This document shows positions 1 through 7,852 of a DNA stretch of 64,000 nt, piece after piece. The first letter of the stretch is position 1; the number at the start of each line of letters is the position of its first letter. The stretch comes from Candidatus Manganitrophus noduliformans (lineage in GTDB: Bacteria > Nitrospirota > Nitrospiria > SBBL01 > Manganitrophaceae): NCBI RefSeq assembly GCF_012184425.1, contig NZ_VTOW01000009.1, positions 1-64,000 of the forward strand. The letters run 5' to 3'. The notes beneath the pieces are model-generated. The model was given only the letters and a program-made list of their open reading frames with translations, was not told the DNA's origin and did not search any database. A program made the translations under genes and the position numbers.

Positions 1-87
1 CTTACAGGCCTGTGAGACATTCCCTAACTGCTTGGCCAGCTCCAGTAATCCCACCTTCGTCTTGATGATCTTTTGATCCTTACTCAT
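1..87 (-). CDS. IS481-type transposase, N-terminal fragment
   Basis: Twenty-nine codons are visible reading leftwards off the window edge. They begin MSKDQKIIKTKVGLLELAKQ and continue LGNVSQACK, the helix-turn-helix opening typical of IS481-family DDE transposases. A purine-rich stretch (GGAGTCAAGG) precedes the start. The catalytic domain lies outside the window. The gene probably belongs to the element whose right end truncates the neighbouring STAND NTPase. Family assignment is from N-terminal resemblance only. Confidence 0.7.
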   Translation of the reverse strand, partial: MSKDQKIIKTKVGLLELAKQLGNVSQACK

Positions 88-162
88 GTCCTTGACTCCT
101 TTCTCCCACTCTCGGGATGAGATCCAAAGACCTTACCATATTGTCAGATTAAATCGTAGTAC
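1..162 (-). mobile_element. Right end of an IS481-like insertion sequence
   Basis: The transposase start at 87 lies about 60-75 bp from where the open frame of the adjacent NTPase stops making sense, which is the usual spacing between an IS481 end and its transposase. The terminal stretch at about 141-160 (TGTCAGATTAAATCGTAG) looks like an IS481 terminal repeat. The exact end and the target duplication cannot be set because the other end is outside the window. Confidence 0.5.
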
Positions 163-1079
163 TTGCAAATGATGACTACCTTTTCCTCCGACGCCAAGAT
201 CCGGATGGCATCTCGCAAATCGACATTGATATGAAGCCATTTACTCAAATCCTCGAATGTATTGATCCCCGCTCCTAACATATCGGCTTTAATCGCCAAC
301 ACCGACATTCCCTTCTCTATAAGGGCATGCGCCCCGGCAGACAGTAGAGAGGATTTTCCTGCCCCAGGACCTCCTAATATGAGTGTGCTGGACTGTTCCG
401 AACCGGAAATACGTTCTAACAATTCATCTAACTCTGGCCGCGCAATCTCATGTCCACTTCCAAGAGCTCTCTGCCAAGTAAGAAGACCCCGTGAGGCAGT
501 TAGGAATCTCTCTGTCAGATGCTTGGGTAAGGCCAGCTGACCATTTGTCAAAGCAAAGACTCTTTTAGTAAGATGCGCCCTAAAAAGCTGTTCAAATTCC
601 GAGGTTCCGTTAAACTCTGAAGCCAGGGCTTGATATTCAGAAAAAATTCGACTCCGGAAGTTCGCTAATGCACTTTGTTGATCAGGATCAACGATATAGG
701 TGGCGGGTGTTGCCCTATTAAAGTAGAGGCTTACAGTGGGACGCCCGCTCTTTTGCTCATTCATCTTTCTTGCGAGGTTCCACTCCTCTTCGGTTCCTGT
801 CATACCCATTCCAGCATCTGTGCCGAAGCGGTGCCAGAAAATAAACACAATCCAATGCGGGTCGAATTTTTCAATGGCCGCATTGATAATTGATTGAGGA
901 CGTCCTAAATCCGACAACAAGTCCTCGCAACCCAAATCATCAAGGGCAATGTTTAACTCTCTTTTGAGAGTGCGGATAGTCGGGTCTTGATTAATAATTT
1001 GGCGCACGGTTTTTCGTTCAACGTTGCAGTCGCTGGGCGATGCAATGAAAATCCGAAATGTAGTTACAGGTTGGCTCAC
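144..1079 (-). pseudogene. DUF4062-STAND NTPase, truncated by insertion sequence
   Basis: The 311-residue product starts with a DUF4062 domain (FRIFIASPSDCNVER, residues 8-22) and continues into a STAND/NACHT-type P-loop NTPase with a clear Walker A, GGPGAGKSS, at residues 236-244. The chain then runs EEKVVII and ends CKYYDLI, where the Walker B acidic residues would be expected. The frame therefore enters the insertion sequence exactly at Walker B. DUF4062-STAND proteins are known in signalling and phage-defence contexts and normally carry a long C-terminal sensor, which is missing here. The remaining N-terminal part is intact, so disruption looks recent. The protein is very unlikely to function. 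Confidence 0.75.
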
Positions 1080-1118
1080 AGTTTATTTCCGGTCTGTATG
1101 AAGTGTTAGGAGGTTAAA

Positions 1119-1139
1119 GTATGGTCAGATTAGGTCGTC
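1119..1139. repeat. Possible solitary IS481-type terminal repeat
   Basis: The stretch TGGTCAGATTAGGTCGT matches most positions of the putative insertion-sequence end at 141-158 (TTGTCAGATTAAATCGT) in the same orientation. No transposase is attached. It may be a scar of a second element or chance similarity. Confidence 0.25.
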
Positions 1140-1223
1140 CCTTATAATTATATGATCTTACATGGTCAGTAGCTGGTGTGACAGGCGTACGATTGCACCT
1201 GGATGCTATGATAAGCTGCATGA

Positions 1224-1394
1224 TCAATACATTCGGAGATCACGAGCCGCTTCCTTCATTAAGAACGTTTGCCTGTTAACTGGCTTTAATCCCCAGATAA
1301 TAGGTGTTTTCTTCTCAACCGGGAACCTAAGAATTTCCTTTTTGAATACACATTCGAGTACTTTGTCATAGGGCAGTTGCGGGAAAGGCATCAT
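1224..1394 (-). CDS. Small hypothetical protein (doubtful)
   Basis: An open frame of about 56 codons starting MMPFPQLPYDKVL has a balanced, protein-like composition (for example EILRFPVEKKTPIIWGLKP), unlike most short open frames nearby. There is only a weak purine tract upstream, and the start lies inside a palindromic terminator-like hairpin. It sits just downstream, on the same strand, of the truncated NTPase promoter region but is separate from it. I do not recognise the family. It could be a gene remnant. Confidence 0.25.
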   Translation of the reverse strand: MMPFPQLPYDKVLECVFKKEILRFPVEKKTPIIWGLKPVNRQTFLMKEAARDLRMY

Positions 1395-1410
1395 CGCTTG
1401 ATGCCTTTTT
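1384..1410. terminator. Bidirectional rho-independent terminator
   Basis: An AAAGGCATCA / TGATGCCTTT stem with a four-base loop is followed by a run of T on the + strand and preceded by a few A residues, so it could stop transcription in either direction. It separates the GIY-YIG gene region from the NTPase region. Confidence 0.5.
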
Positions 1411-1445
1411 AAGATCAATTAAGCAACTCTTTAAAATCAGGATAA

Positions 1446-1916
1446 CTAAAGTTCGTAATAAAGATAACTAACTTCAGGAAGTAAATGCCCCAACCGGCCG
1501 GTGTTCAAAATCCGGAAGCCCCTTGCCGTAGGAAAACTGCTCAAACTTTGAGAATTGTAGGCAGGTTGATGCGCATAAATAAGAAGGGCTTCGATTGCAT
1601 TTACGATAGGGGGGCTGGCTTTAGGATAGCGTTCTCCGTCATTCCAATCGTCCCAATCGATGAATATACCGACCGACGCGAACCTCACCTTCATGGTGTC
1701 ATATTCATCGGCAACCCATCGGTCATGTTCTCTCATCCTGCTTTTAATCCCTGAGGATGTTTTCCCTATATAGAGCAGCACATCCCGGCCGTAAAGGTGG
1801 TGAGAACCGTAAATCGCGTAGAGAACGTGCTCGGTTACCTGATGTTCCCTGTAGGAATCCCATTCATAGGGCCCTTCCCAGTGGGCACAGTAGATATTCT
1901 CTTTCATTGCTTTCAC
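1446..1916 (-). CDS. GIY-YIG-domain nuclease-like protein
   Basis: The 156-residue product has the GIY-YIG signature split as usual: YAIYG near residue 33, then LLYIGKTSSGIKSRMREH, with the metal-binding-type glutamate in NAIEALLIYAHQPAYNSQ near residue 110. The family comprises small single-strand-cleaving nuclease modules found in repair enzymes, homing endonucleases and restriction systems. Stand-alone versions of this size are common on mobile DNA and usually uncharacterised. The longest frame begins with GTG; an internal ATG at 1907 (MKENIYCAHWEG) is an equally good start. It lies in a decayed island with a truncated defence NTPase and a broken vsr gene, which hints at a defence or mobile-element origin, but the substrate is unknown. 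Confidence 0.6.
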   Translation of the reverse strand: MKAMKENIYCAHWEGPYEWDSYREHQVTEHVLYAIYGSHHLYGRDVLLYIGKTSSGIKSRMREHDRWVADEYDTMKVRFASVGIFIDWDDWNDGERYPKASPPIVNAIEALLIYAHQPAYNSQSLSSFPTARGFRILNTGRLGHLLPEVSYLYYEL

Positions 1917-2013
1917 TCAATTTCCCACACAATGATTCCTGCCATATGGATATATAAAGATATTGTTATGAAATACCTTTTCGGAATACATAAGAATTGC
2001 TTACAATCCCATT

Positions 2014-2297
2014 CTAGATTTCAAGCAGCCTTTGTAATTTAAATCTGACCTTCTCTGGTCTCAACTCAACGTCGCATTCCCACAGCCTCAGCACTTTCCA
2101 CCCCCTGCGGCGTATTGAACGGAAATGGCGAGCATCCCGCTCCCTGTTCTTGTAGAGCTTTTCTTGCCAGTAGGACATTCTTGTTTTAGGTACTGTTTCG
2201 TCCCGGCACCCACGGTGCAAATGCCAGAAACAGCCATGGACAAAAATACCACTGTGCAAATCTTTGTATAGTTCCGGTGTATTTTCCTTTGCGGTCT
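2014..2297 (-). pseudogene. vsr: Very-short-patch repair endonuclease (Vsr), C-terminal remnant
   Basis: The readable product has the Vsr core: IFVHGCFWHLHRGC, then YWQEKLYKNRERDARH and GWKVLRLWECDV. Reading upstream in the same frame adds only about a dozen residues (TAKENTPELYKD) before a stop codon. The N-terminal third, which carries the conserved LPG.PD region, is therefore lost or scrambled. Vsr normally nicks T:G mismatches arising at cytosine methylase sites and is encoded beside a dcm-type methylase. No methylase is recognisable here. It is most likely a relic. Confidence 0.7.
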
Positions 2298-2404
2298 ATC
2301 GGCATTAAATCGGAAGCAGTCCATGGCTTATCCCAGGAAGTTATAGAGTGTTTAAGCTGACAGTAATTAATACGATTGGCATTTTCAAATTTCTCGCCAC
2401 CGTA

Positions 2405-2560
2405 TTATTCTGCGGTGTCGATTACTAGCAGGCCTTCCTTGCCTGGTGGACCATCTCCGCTCTCAAATGGTGAGATACCCTCAATCGCTATGGCAGTCAA
2501 ATCACTTTTAGGATTAAGATTCTCAAAACTCGCCGGGCAGACCAAAGAAAATGAAAGTCA
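2405..2560 (-). pseudogene. C-terminal fragment of an unrecognised protein
   Basis: On the minus strand about 45 codons read smoothly to a TAA at 2405-2407, including SFENLNPKSDLTAIAIEGIS and FESGDGPPGKEGLLVIDTAE. The composition is convincingly protein-like, but there is no start codon or upstream continuation. It lies just beyond the vsr remnant and may be the tail of a restriction-modification gene; I cannot name the family. Confidence 0.3.
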
Positions 2561-2800
2561 TGGCCGGCATGACTGAACCGTACAGAGTCAATTTCCCTGC
2601 TAAACACCCATAGATTAAGACCTACTTTTCAGGCCGGCAGTAGTCACGCTTCAGCCTCCTTTACCCCAGGGGGCACGGATCACTCCCCCGATACCCGTTT
2701 GCCAAAAATTCGTTATTTACTTTCAATTCGAAGACGACAAGATTCGGCATCTTTAACATATTTTCCATGACGTTTTTCTGAAGGGCTGGATCAATCGGAT

Positions 2801-3850
2801 TCATTCTTGCCGGGCTCCATTTAGCAGGGCAGACAGATTCGCCCTTCTTTCGACCTGCACCCGATGCTCCGCTCCATCAGTGAGCCTCCGGCTCAGATGA
2901 ATATAATTCTCAGTTGTTGCAATCGTCGAATGCCCCATCATGTCCTGAACATCCTTCAGATGTGCCCCGTTTTGTAAAGCATTTGTCGCCGCGAAATGCC
3001 TCATCGAATGAGGGCTGACCCGGGGCCGATTAATCCCCGCCTCCCTCATATATGACGTGAGAATCGATTGTATCCCCCGTACGGAAAGCCGGCTCCCCTT
3101 CCGATCGGGCCGCTCGGAGAAAAAGAGAGGATCAACCGCCTTCTTCTTCCCAGAAAGTTGAAGATAAAGATCCATCGTATCCGCCAGGTCCTCCACCAGC
3201 ACCACCGTTCGATCTTTTGCTTTTCGCCCTTTGCGCTGAAGATAGAGAATCCCGATCTTGCCGCCTCTGGAGTAATCCCCGACATCAGCCCGGTGCATCT
3301 CAATCTCCCGCACCCCCACCCGGACCGCGAGCGACACTAACAGATGATCCCGAAGCTCCCCCAGGTCCTTCACCATCCTCACCGTCTCGAGCAGCCGATC
3401 CGTCTCCTCATCGCTCAGAGTATCTCTTCTATATTGTCTGGAGAGTTTCGGCAGCTTCACCTGGAGAGCGGGGTTGGCCAGAAGCATCCCCCCTTCCACC
3501 GCCCAGGAGCAGAACGATCGAAGTGCCGAGAGGTTTCTCTGAACGGTGGCCGGTGCGAGTTTGCGAAAGCGGGTCAGTTCCCGTTCATACTGCCGGATAA
3601 AGAGGGAATCAAATCCTGGCCGTTTTTGCTGGTTCCAATAGGAGAGAAAGTCAGAGATGGCGTTTCGGTAGGTGATGAGGGTCGATTTGAAGAACTGTCC
3701 CTCTTTTTCGATGAGCCACACATTAATATAGGAGCTCAAATCCTGTCCCTTGAGAGGAAGGCGTCGGCCGGAGGATAAGTTTTCCGGCTCGGAATCGGAC
3801 CCATCGGCCGTCGCAAGGCTTCCGTTCGGGCTCTTTTGATCCTCTTTCAA
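2801..3850 (-). CDS. Tyrosine site-specific recombinase (Xer/integrase type)
   Basis: The 349-residue protein has a SAM-like core-binding domain (about residues 37-125) and a catalytic domain with every expected residue: Arg181 (GVREIE), Lys207 (LQRKG), His281-x-x-Arg284 (PHSMRH), His307 (MMGHSTI) and Tyr316 (TTENYIHL). It is predicted to cut and rejoin DNA through a 3'-phosphotyrosine. Its size and C-terminus resemble Xer-like plasmid resolvases and mobile-element integrases. It is transcribed away from the adjacent partition genes. Resolving replicon multimers is a reasonable role for a neighbour of parAB, but integration of a mobile segment is equally possible. No recombination site was identified. 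Confidence 0.85.
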   Translation of the reverse strand: MKEDQKSPNGSLATADGSDSEPENLSSGRRLPLKGQDLSSYINVWLIEKEGQFFKSTLITYRNAISDFLSYWNQQKRPGFDSLFIRQYERELTRFRKLAPATVQRNLSALRSFCSWAVEGGMLLANPALQVKLPKLSRQYRRDTLSDEETDRLLETVRMVKDLGELRDHLLVSLAVRVGVREIEMHRADVGDYSRGGKIGILYLQRKGRKAKDRTVVLVEDLADTMDLYLQLSGKKKAVDPLFFSERPDRKGSRLSVRGIQSILTSYMREAGINRPRVSPHSMRHFAATNALQNGAHLKDVQDMMGHSTIATTENYIHLSRRLTDGAEHRVQVERRANLSALLNGARQE

Positions 3851-3989
3851 GTTTTTAACCCCCGAAGAGAGCTCAATTCTCCGGGTTACGATATATCAGT
3901 GCGCCCTATAGGTCAAGAAGTTTTATTGCGTGGAAGGCTTCTTATAGGCAATAAAGCCTTGATTTTCATCCGGAACCGGGATAGAGTGA

Positions 3990-4508
3990 GTGGGTCAAAT
4001 TTTGACCGATCGAAAAGGAAATCTGAAAAGATTCCGTTCGGAGCCGCCAATGCCTTCCATCGACCAGATCTCTCCCCTACTCTCAACCCTCAAACCGACC
4101 GCTCAAAGTACCCTCATCCAGCTTTGGGTACACACAGTTGATGATGAGGTGATCGCTTCCCACGCCGACCTTGCTGCTTGGACCGGAATTAAAAGCCGAA
4201 ACACAATCCGTTCTGCCGTGAGGGAACTTCTCGATAAAGGATGGATCAAAGTCGTGAAACCAGGTCAGGAGGGATCGCCATCTGTATACCGAATCTTAAT
4301 CGTTGGGAAGGGTGCCGTTCACTCCCCGCCTTCAACGGTGCCCACAATCAGTTTGACGGCCGAGAACCAACTCCTGCTTGCGGCGATTAAGCGATCGCTC
4401 CCTCCGGCCGCATGGAGTTTGGTCCGGCGAGAGGCCTCGCTCACCAAAGAATCCGAAGACGACGTGATCGTTAAGAGATACTTTGGTCCGGGTAGGTTGA
4501 ATGGATAA
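3990..4508 (+). CDS. Helix-turn-helix protein upstream of ScpB
   Basis: The 172-residue product contains a winged-helix segment, ADLAAWTGIKSRNTIRSAVR followed by ELLDKGWIKVVKPG, of the type seen in plasmid replication and regulatory proteins (residues about 58-100). The rest is unfamiliar. The stop codon overlaps the ATG of the ScpB-like gene by 8 bp, so the two are almost certainly translated together. The annotated start is the longest frame; an internal ATG at 4050 (MPSIDQISP) is also possible. The pairing of a DNA-binding protein with ScpB next to a centromere-like repeat suggests a role in replicon segregation or its regulation, which is inference. Confidence 0.6.
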   Translation: MGQILTDRKGNLKRFRSEPPMPSIDQISPLLSTLKPTAQSTLIQLWVHTVDDEVIASHADLAAWTGIKSRNTIRSAVRELLDKGWIKVVKPGQEGSPSVYRILIVGKGAVHSPPSTVPTISLTAENQLLLAAIKRSLPPAAWSLVRREASLTKESEDDVIVKRYFGPGRLNG

Positions 4509-5004
4509 GATTCTCGAGAATCTCCTTTTTATCTCGTCTGAGCCGATCTCAAAGGCGCAGATGATCGAAATCCTGCAGCTGGAGACTGCGCAGGAGGTCG
4601 AAGACCTTGATGCGACGATTGCGAGACTCACGAAAGAATATGAGAACCGCGGGCTGCAACTGGTGGAGGTTGCCGGCGGCTATCAAGTGATGACACAAGC
4701 CCCTTATTCGAAGTGGATCCAGCGCCTTCGAAAAATGACGCCGATACGGCTGTCCGAAGAGGCTCGACTGACTCTGGCAATTATCGCTTACAGGCAGCCC
4801 ATCACCCGAACGGCGATCGAAGAGATCCGTGGTGTCGACTGCGAGAGCGTCTTGGAGACGCTCCGGTCGTATAATTTGATTCATATCGTCGGTGATATCT
4901 CAGGCGCTTTTCTTTGGTGCACGACTGATCGATTTCTCCAGCTACTTCACCTAAAGAACCTGGGCGACCTTCCTGCTATTACCCATCAAAAAAACCGATT
5001 TTAA
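4501..5004 (+). CDS. scpB: ScpB-like segregation/condensation protein
   Basis: The 167-residue product follows the ScpB pattern throughout: ILENLLFISSEPIS at the N-terminus, LAIIAYRQPITRTAIEEIRG in the middle and FLWCTTDRFLQLLHLKNLGD near the C-terminus. These form two winged-helix domains. Chromosomal ScpB dimers bind ScpA and close the SMC ring. Neither SMC nor ScpA is encoded in this window, so this copy either uses the host's partners or works alone. It overlaps the upstream DNA-binding gene by 8 bp and lies upstream of the palindromic array at 5.6-6.6 kb. Length is slightly short for the family but no key region appears missing. Confidence 0.8.
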   Translation: MDKILENLLFISSEPISKAQMIEILQLETAQEVEDLDATIARLTKEYENRGLQLVEVAGGYQVMTQAPYSKWIQRLRKMTPIRLSEEARLTLAIIAYRQPITRTAIEEIRGVDCESVLETLRSYNLIHIVGDISGAFLWCTTDRFLQLLHLKNLGDLPAITHQKNRF

Positions 5005-5014
5005 TTCTCCTGGG

Positions 5015-5158
5015 ATGAGTTTTTCGTCGGGGGGAATTCTCTTCGATCGAACACTTCAGAAACTCCTGCTTCAGGTGAGTACCAGATTGCCTCTCTCTCC
5101 GGAAAAAATTGCCTTTGTTGTCGATCTTGGCTATGTCTTGCTCAATCAAAATTTTTAA
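5015..5158 (+). CDS. Small ORF downstream of scpB (doubtful)
   Basis: A 47-codon frame starting MSFSSGGILFDRTLQKLLLQ begins 10 bp after the scpB stop and ends ...AFVVDLGYVLLNQNF. Spacing fits a third gene of the operon and composition is reasonable, but the ribosome-binding site is poor (only TGGG) and no family is recognised. It could be a degraded extension of the operon. Confidence 0.3.
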   Translation: MSFSSGGILFDRTLQKLLLQVSTRLPLSPEKIAFVVDLGYVLLNQNF

Positions 5159-5577
5159 TCCACGAGTATCAAACTCGAACAAAAATAGTATGAGAAGTCA
5201 TCACAGAAATATAATGTAAGTACATAGACTCATCTATGTGATAGTGCTTGGACACAGTAATTAAAATTGCAGTCCAGAGGCTCTTACTCTTTACCCTTCC
5301 GGGAGGTCCGAAGTACTTCCCATCAATAGCCTCTCTGGTGACGGACCCTAATATGAGAGATCGATCCGTATCCTGAAAAGGATCTGACGAACTCCCCTAT
5401 CCCATCAGGACGGATCATGCTAGACATCATCGATAACTTCAAGTGAGTTTCAGAAATATTAAGAGAATTTTTCGGACGGATCATCTCATTCCGGCACTAC
5501 ACAGATAATATCTCAGAAGATTAGTCAGAGAGATTTGGATTATCTTGCTCGACTCAATCGCAAATACTTTTGTAGCC
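5159..5577. other. Intergenic region, no gene recognised
   Basis: No open frame with a ribosome-binding site is seen. An imperfect CCAGAGGCT / AGCCTCTCTGG pairing spans about 5274-5338. The region leads into the palindrome array and may be part of the centromere. Confidence 0.4.
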
Positions 5578-6617
5578 GGCAGGGTGTGGGACGTCCCACA
5601 CCCTGCCCTTCTCGCGAGCAGCTCCTACAAGACAAGCAGGGGGACAGAACTCGATTCGTTGTTCTAGCCTGGGGAGATTTATTTTTTACTGTATAAGTTG
5701 CAGATCAGCCCGACACTTTGATGGTTCCGTTATTCCAACATCTCGTGGATCCCGACAAAAAGGACCCAATCACCGATGAGCGATCTTCCGAATATTAACT
5801 CTAACCCGTCATAGTAATTCAGAGTAAGACGCGCACCCAATTATTTATGGACTGGGATACTGATTCTCTCAGACCACCAACTCTTCTGGACAAAGACACA
5901 CTAAAATATCCGTACCCTGATAAAGTTGGCATCGCAAGGAAGAATGCCGAAGCTGACCACTTCAGGAGTTATAACATCCTGAAGCGTCTCGCCGCTATTC
6001 CCCATCCCGGGTTCCACGTTCCCGATTCAGCAACCGAGGTGTGGGACGTCCCACACCCAGCATTCGACTACTATCGTCCTCAGTATTTTGGACGCCTTGA
6101 TCCTGTTAGTGAGCCGACCCTCGCATTCGAAACAAATGATCTACTCGAGACGGCCTGATTAATAAATGTTAGAGAATGAGTCAGGGCCGTCAGTAAAACC
6201 GGCCGTGCGCCCGTTCCAAATAGATCGGCGCAGAAAGCCAACCCCGTTTGGAAGGTTCATAACGATAATAAGCGAAATGCCCGGCGGTGTTTTTTTCTGC
6301 ACTGGACAGATGGTGTTCTTTAGAGGTTGCTCTCAATTTCCCCCGATCGAACAGAACATTCCCTCCTCTTCATCACAGCTGCTTCAATACCTGTGGGACG
6401 TCCCACACCCGCCGGTTATTTGAACCGCTGCCGGGACACGGGCGCCGCATTCCGGGCCTCGTAAAGATCCTCGAATCTTGTCATCAGTGACTTGATATTA
6501 GAATAAAGCGCGAAGGTGTGGGACGTCCCACACCGTTGTTCTGAGGAACACAGTCTTGGAGCACACGTGGACACCTTGGATAGTGTCGGCTTGAGAATAC
6601 CTGTGGAACGTCCCACA
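5578..6617. repeat. parS: Cluster of five palindromes, candidate parS centromere
   Basis: The 18-bp perfect palindrome GTGTGGGACGTCCCACAC occurs at 5584-5601, 6039-6056 and 6516-6533. Near copies with the 16-bp core TGTGGGACGTCCCACA lie at 6392-6407 and, with one mismatch, at 6602-6617. The first copy extends to a perfect 30-bp palindrome (5578-5607). All lie in a gene-poor kilobase directly upstream of parA and parB. Multiple 16-18-bp palindromes beside parAB are the hallmark of ParB-binding sites. The sequence is unlike the chromosomal parS consensus (TGTTTCACGTGAAACA), as expected for a plasmid system. ParB binding is inferred from position. Confidence 0.75.
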
Positions 6618-6771
6618 CTCCTTCCTCTAACAGAAAAGAATGTAAACCGATCTTGTTTACACCTAGAACACCTTCCCGTACAGTTATTGCCATCACAGCA
6701 GATGTAATTGCACATATATGATTATCCCATGTCTATATTAATTCCGTTGACTAATGCCTGATCTTCTGATA

Positions 6772-6808
6772 TGTAGGTAGAACGTGTTATACAATTCTTT
6801 TACCTACA
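6772..6808. promoter_or_regulatory. parA promoter/operator with inverted repeat
   Basis: TGTAGGTA at 6772-6779 is mirrored by TACCTACA at 6801-6808, flanking a TATACA (6788-6793) that could be a -10 box, 16 bp before the parA ATG. P1- and F-type ParA proteins with an N-terminal helix-turn-helix repress their own promoter, so this is a plausible ParA operator. Confidence 0.45.
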
Positions 6809-6823
6809 CACAGGGTAACTGCC

Positions 6824-7852
6824 ATGATCGATCGAAAAGAGAGTCATAATTACGTTATGTCCCGCCCGGAATTTTCCGAAGTGTTGGGCGTATCGCAAAG
6901 TACCGCTATCAAATGGGAAAAGGCCGGCCTCAGTCCGAACACAATCCAATGGGGCAACTCAACCCGACGAAGATACAACATCGATCACATACTGGAGGCG
7001 AGGAAAAAGTTTAGACCGCTTCCGAAGCGTGAGCCGACAACCATCCTCTTCTGGCTTCTCAAAGGCGGGGTCGGCAAGACAACCGTTAGCTTCAATTTGT
7101 GCGGAGCGCTCTCCCGGGCAGGTTATCGTGTTTTGGCAATTGACCTTGATGGGCAGTCCCACCTGACGACATGCTTCGGGATCCCATTCGCCGATCAAGA
7201 AAATCTAAAGACCCTTTACAACCTGCTGTACGGGGAAGGGGACGACGCCGCGACCCTCGATGACATCCTCGTTGAGCTCTCTCCAACGCTTCATCTGATA
7301 CCCTCCTCCCTTGATACCGCTGCGATCGATCTTTTCTTAATCGCCGAGAAAGATCCCGAAAGGAAACTCCACCGCCTGCGGAACCTCATTATGCCGCTTC
7401 GGGCGAAGTACGATTTCATCATTTTAGACGCTCCCCCGAATATCAACTTCCTCAATCTCAACGCGATCTTTGCCGCTGACGAGATAGTCGCCCCGATGCT
7501 TACGGACTTTCTCTCGCACCATTCCCTCTCGCTCCTTTACGATACGTTCGACTCACTAACTGAAACATTCCGCGATACCGGGTTTAAACTTCCGACGATC
7601 CGGCTCTTGGCCAACCATTTCGATATCCGGAACAACCTCTGCCAAGAATCGCTGGGCAAGCTCAAGACCGGCGAGTTTGCCTCTCAACTCTTCAAGACTG
7701 TTATCCGTCTGAGCACCGCTTTGGCCGAGTCAGCAAAGAACATGAAACCTGTATTTACTTTTGCGCCGCAGAGCAATGGCGCAAGAGATATATTGGCATT
7801 ATCCCGCGAGCTGACAGGCGAGAAGGGGACGGAGGGCGTCAATGAAGCGTAA
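6824..7852 (+). CDS. parA: ParA-family partition ATPase (type Ia, with N-terminal HTH)
   Basis: The 342-residue protein has an N-terminal MerR/Xre-like DNA-binding region (FSEVLGVSQSTAIKWEKAGL, residues 17-36, with a winged RRRYNIDHI) and then a deviant Walker ATPase: Walker A KGGVGKTT at 80-87, Walker A' DLDGQ at 107-111 and FIILDAPPNINF as Walker B. ParA forms ATP-dependent gradients on the nucleoid that move ParB-parS complexes. The N-terminal domain marks it as type Ia, in which ParA also autoregulates. parB begins 11 bp inside its 3' end. A candidate operator and five candidate parS sites lie upstream. Confidence 0.9.
   Translation: MIDRKESHNYVMSRPEFSEVLGVSQSTAIKWEKAGLSPNTIQWGNSTRRRYNIDHILEARKKFRPLPKREPTTILFWLLKGGVGKTTVSFNLCGALSRAGYRVLAIDLDGQSHLTTCFGIPFADQENLKTLYNLLYGEGDDAATLDDILVELSPTLHLIPSSLDTAAIDLFLIAEKDPERKLHRLRNLIMPLRAKYDFIILDAPPNINFLNLNAIFAADEIVAPMLTDFLSHHSLSLLYDTFDSLTETFRDTGFKLPTIRLLANHFDIRNNLCQESLGKLKTGEFASQLFKTVIRLSTALAESAKNMKPVFTFAPQSNGARDILALSRELTGEKGTEGVNEA

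Noticed and set aside
5847-6158. A 103-codon open frame inside the palindrome cluster
   Set aside because: It runs through a parS-like palindrome (giving VWDVPHP) and has no ribosome-binding site, so it is more likely non-coding centromere DNA.
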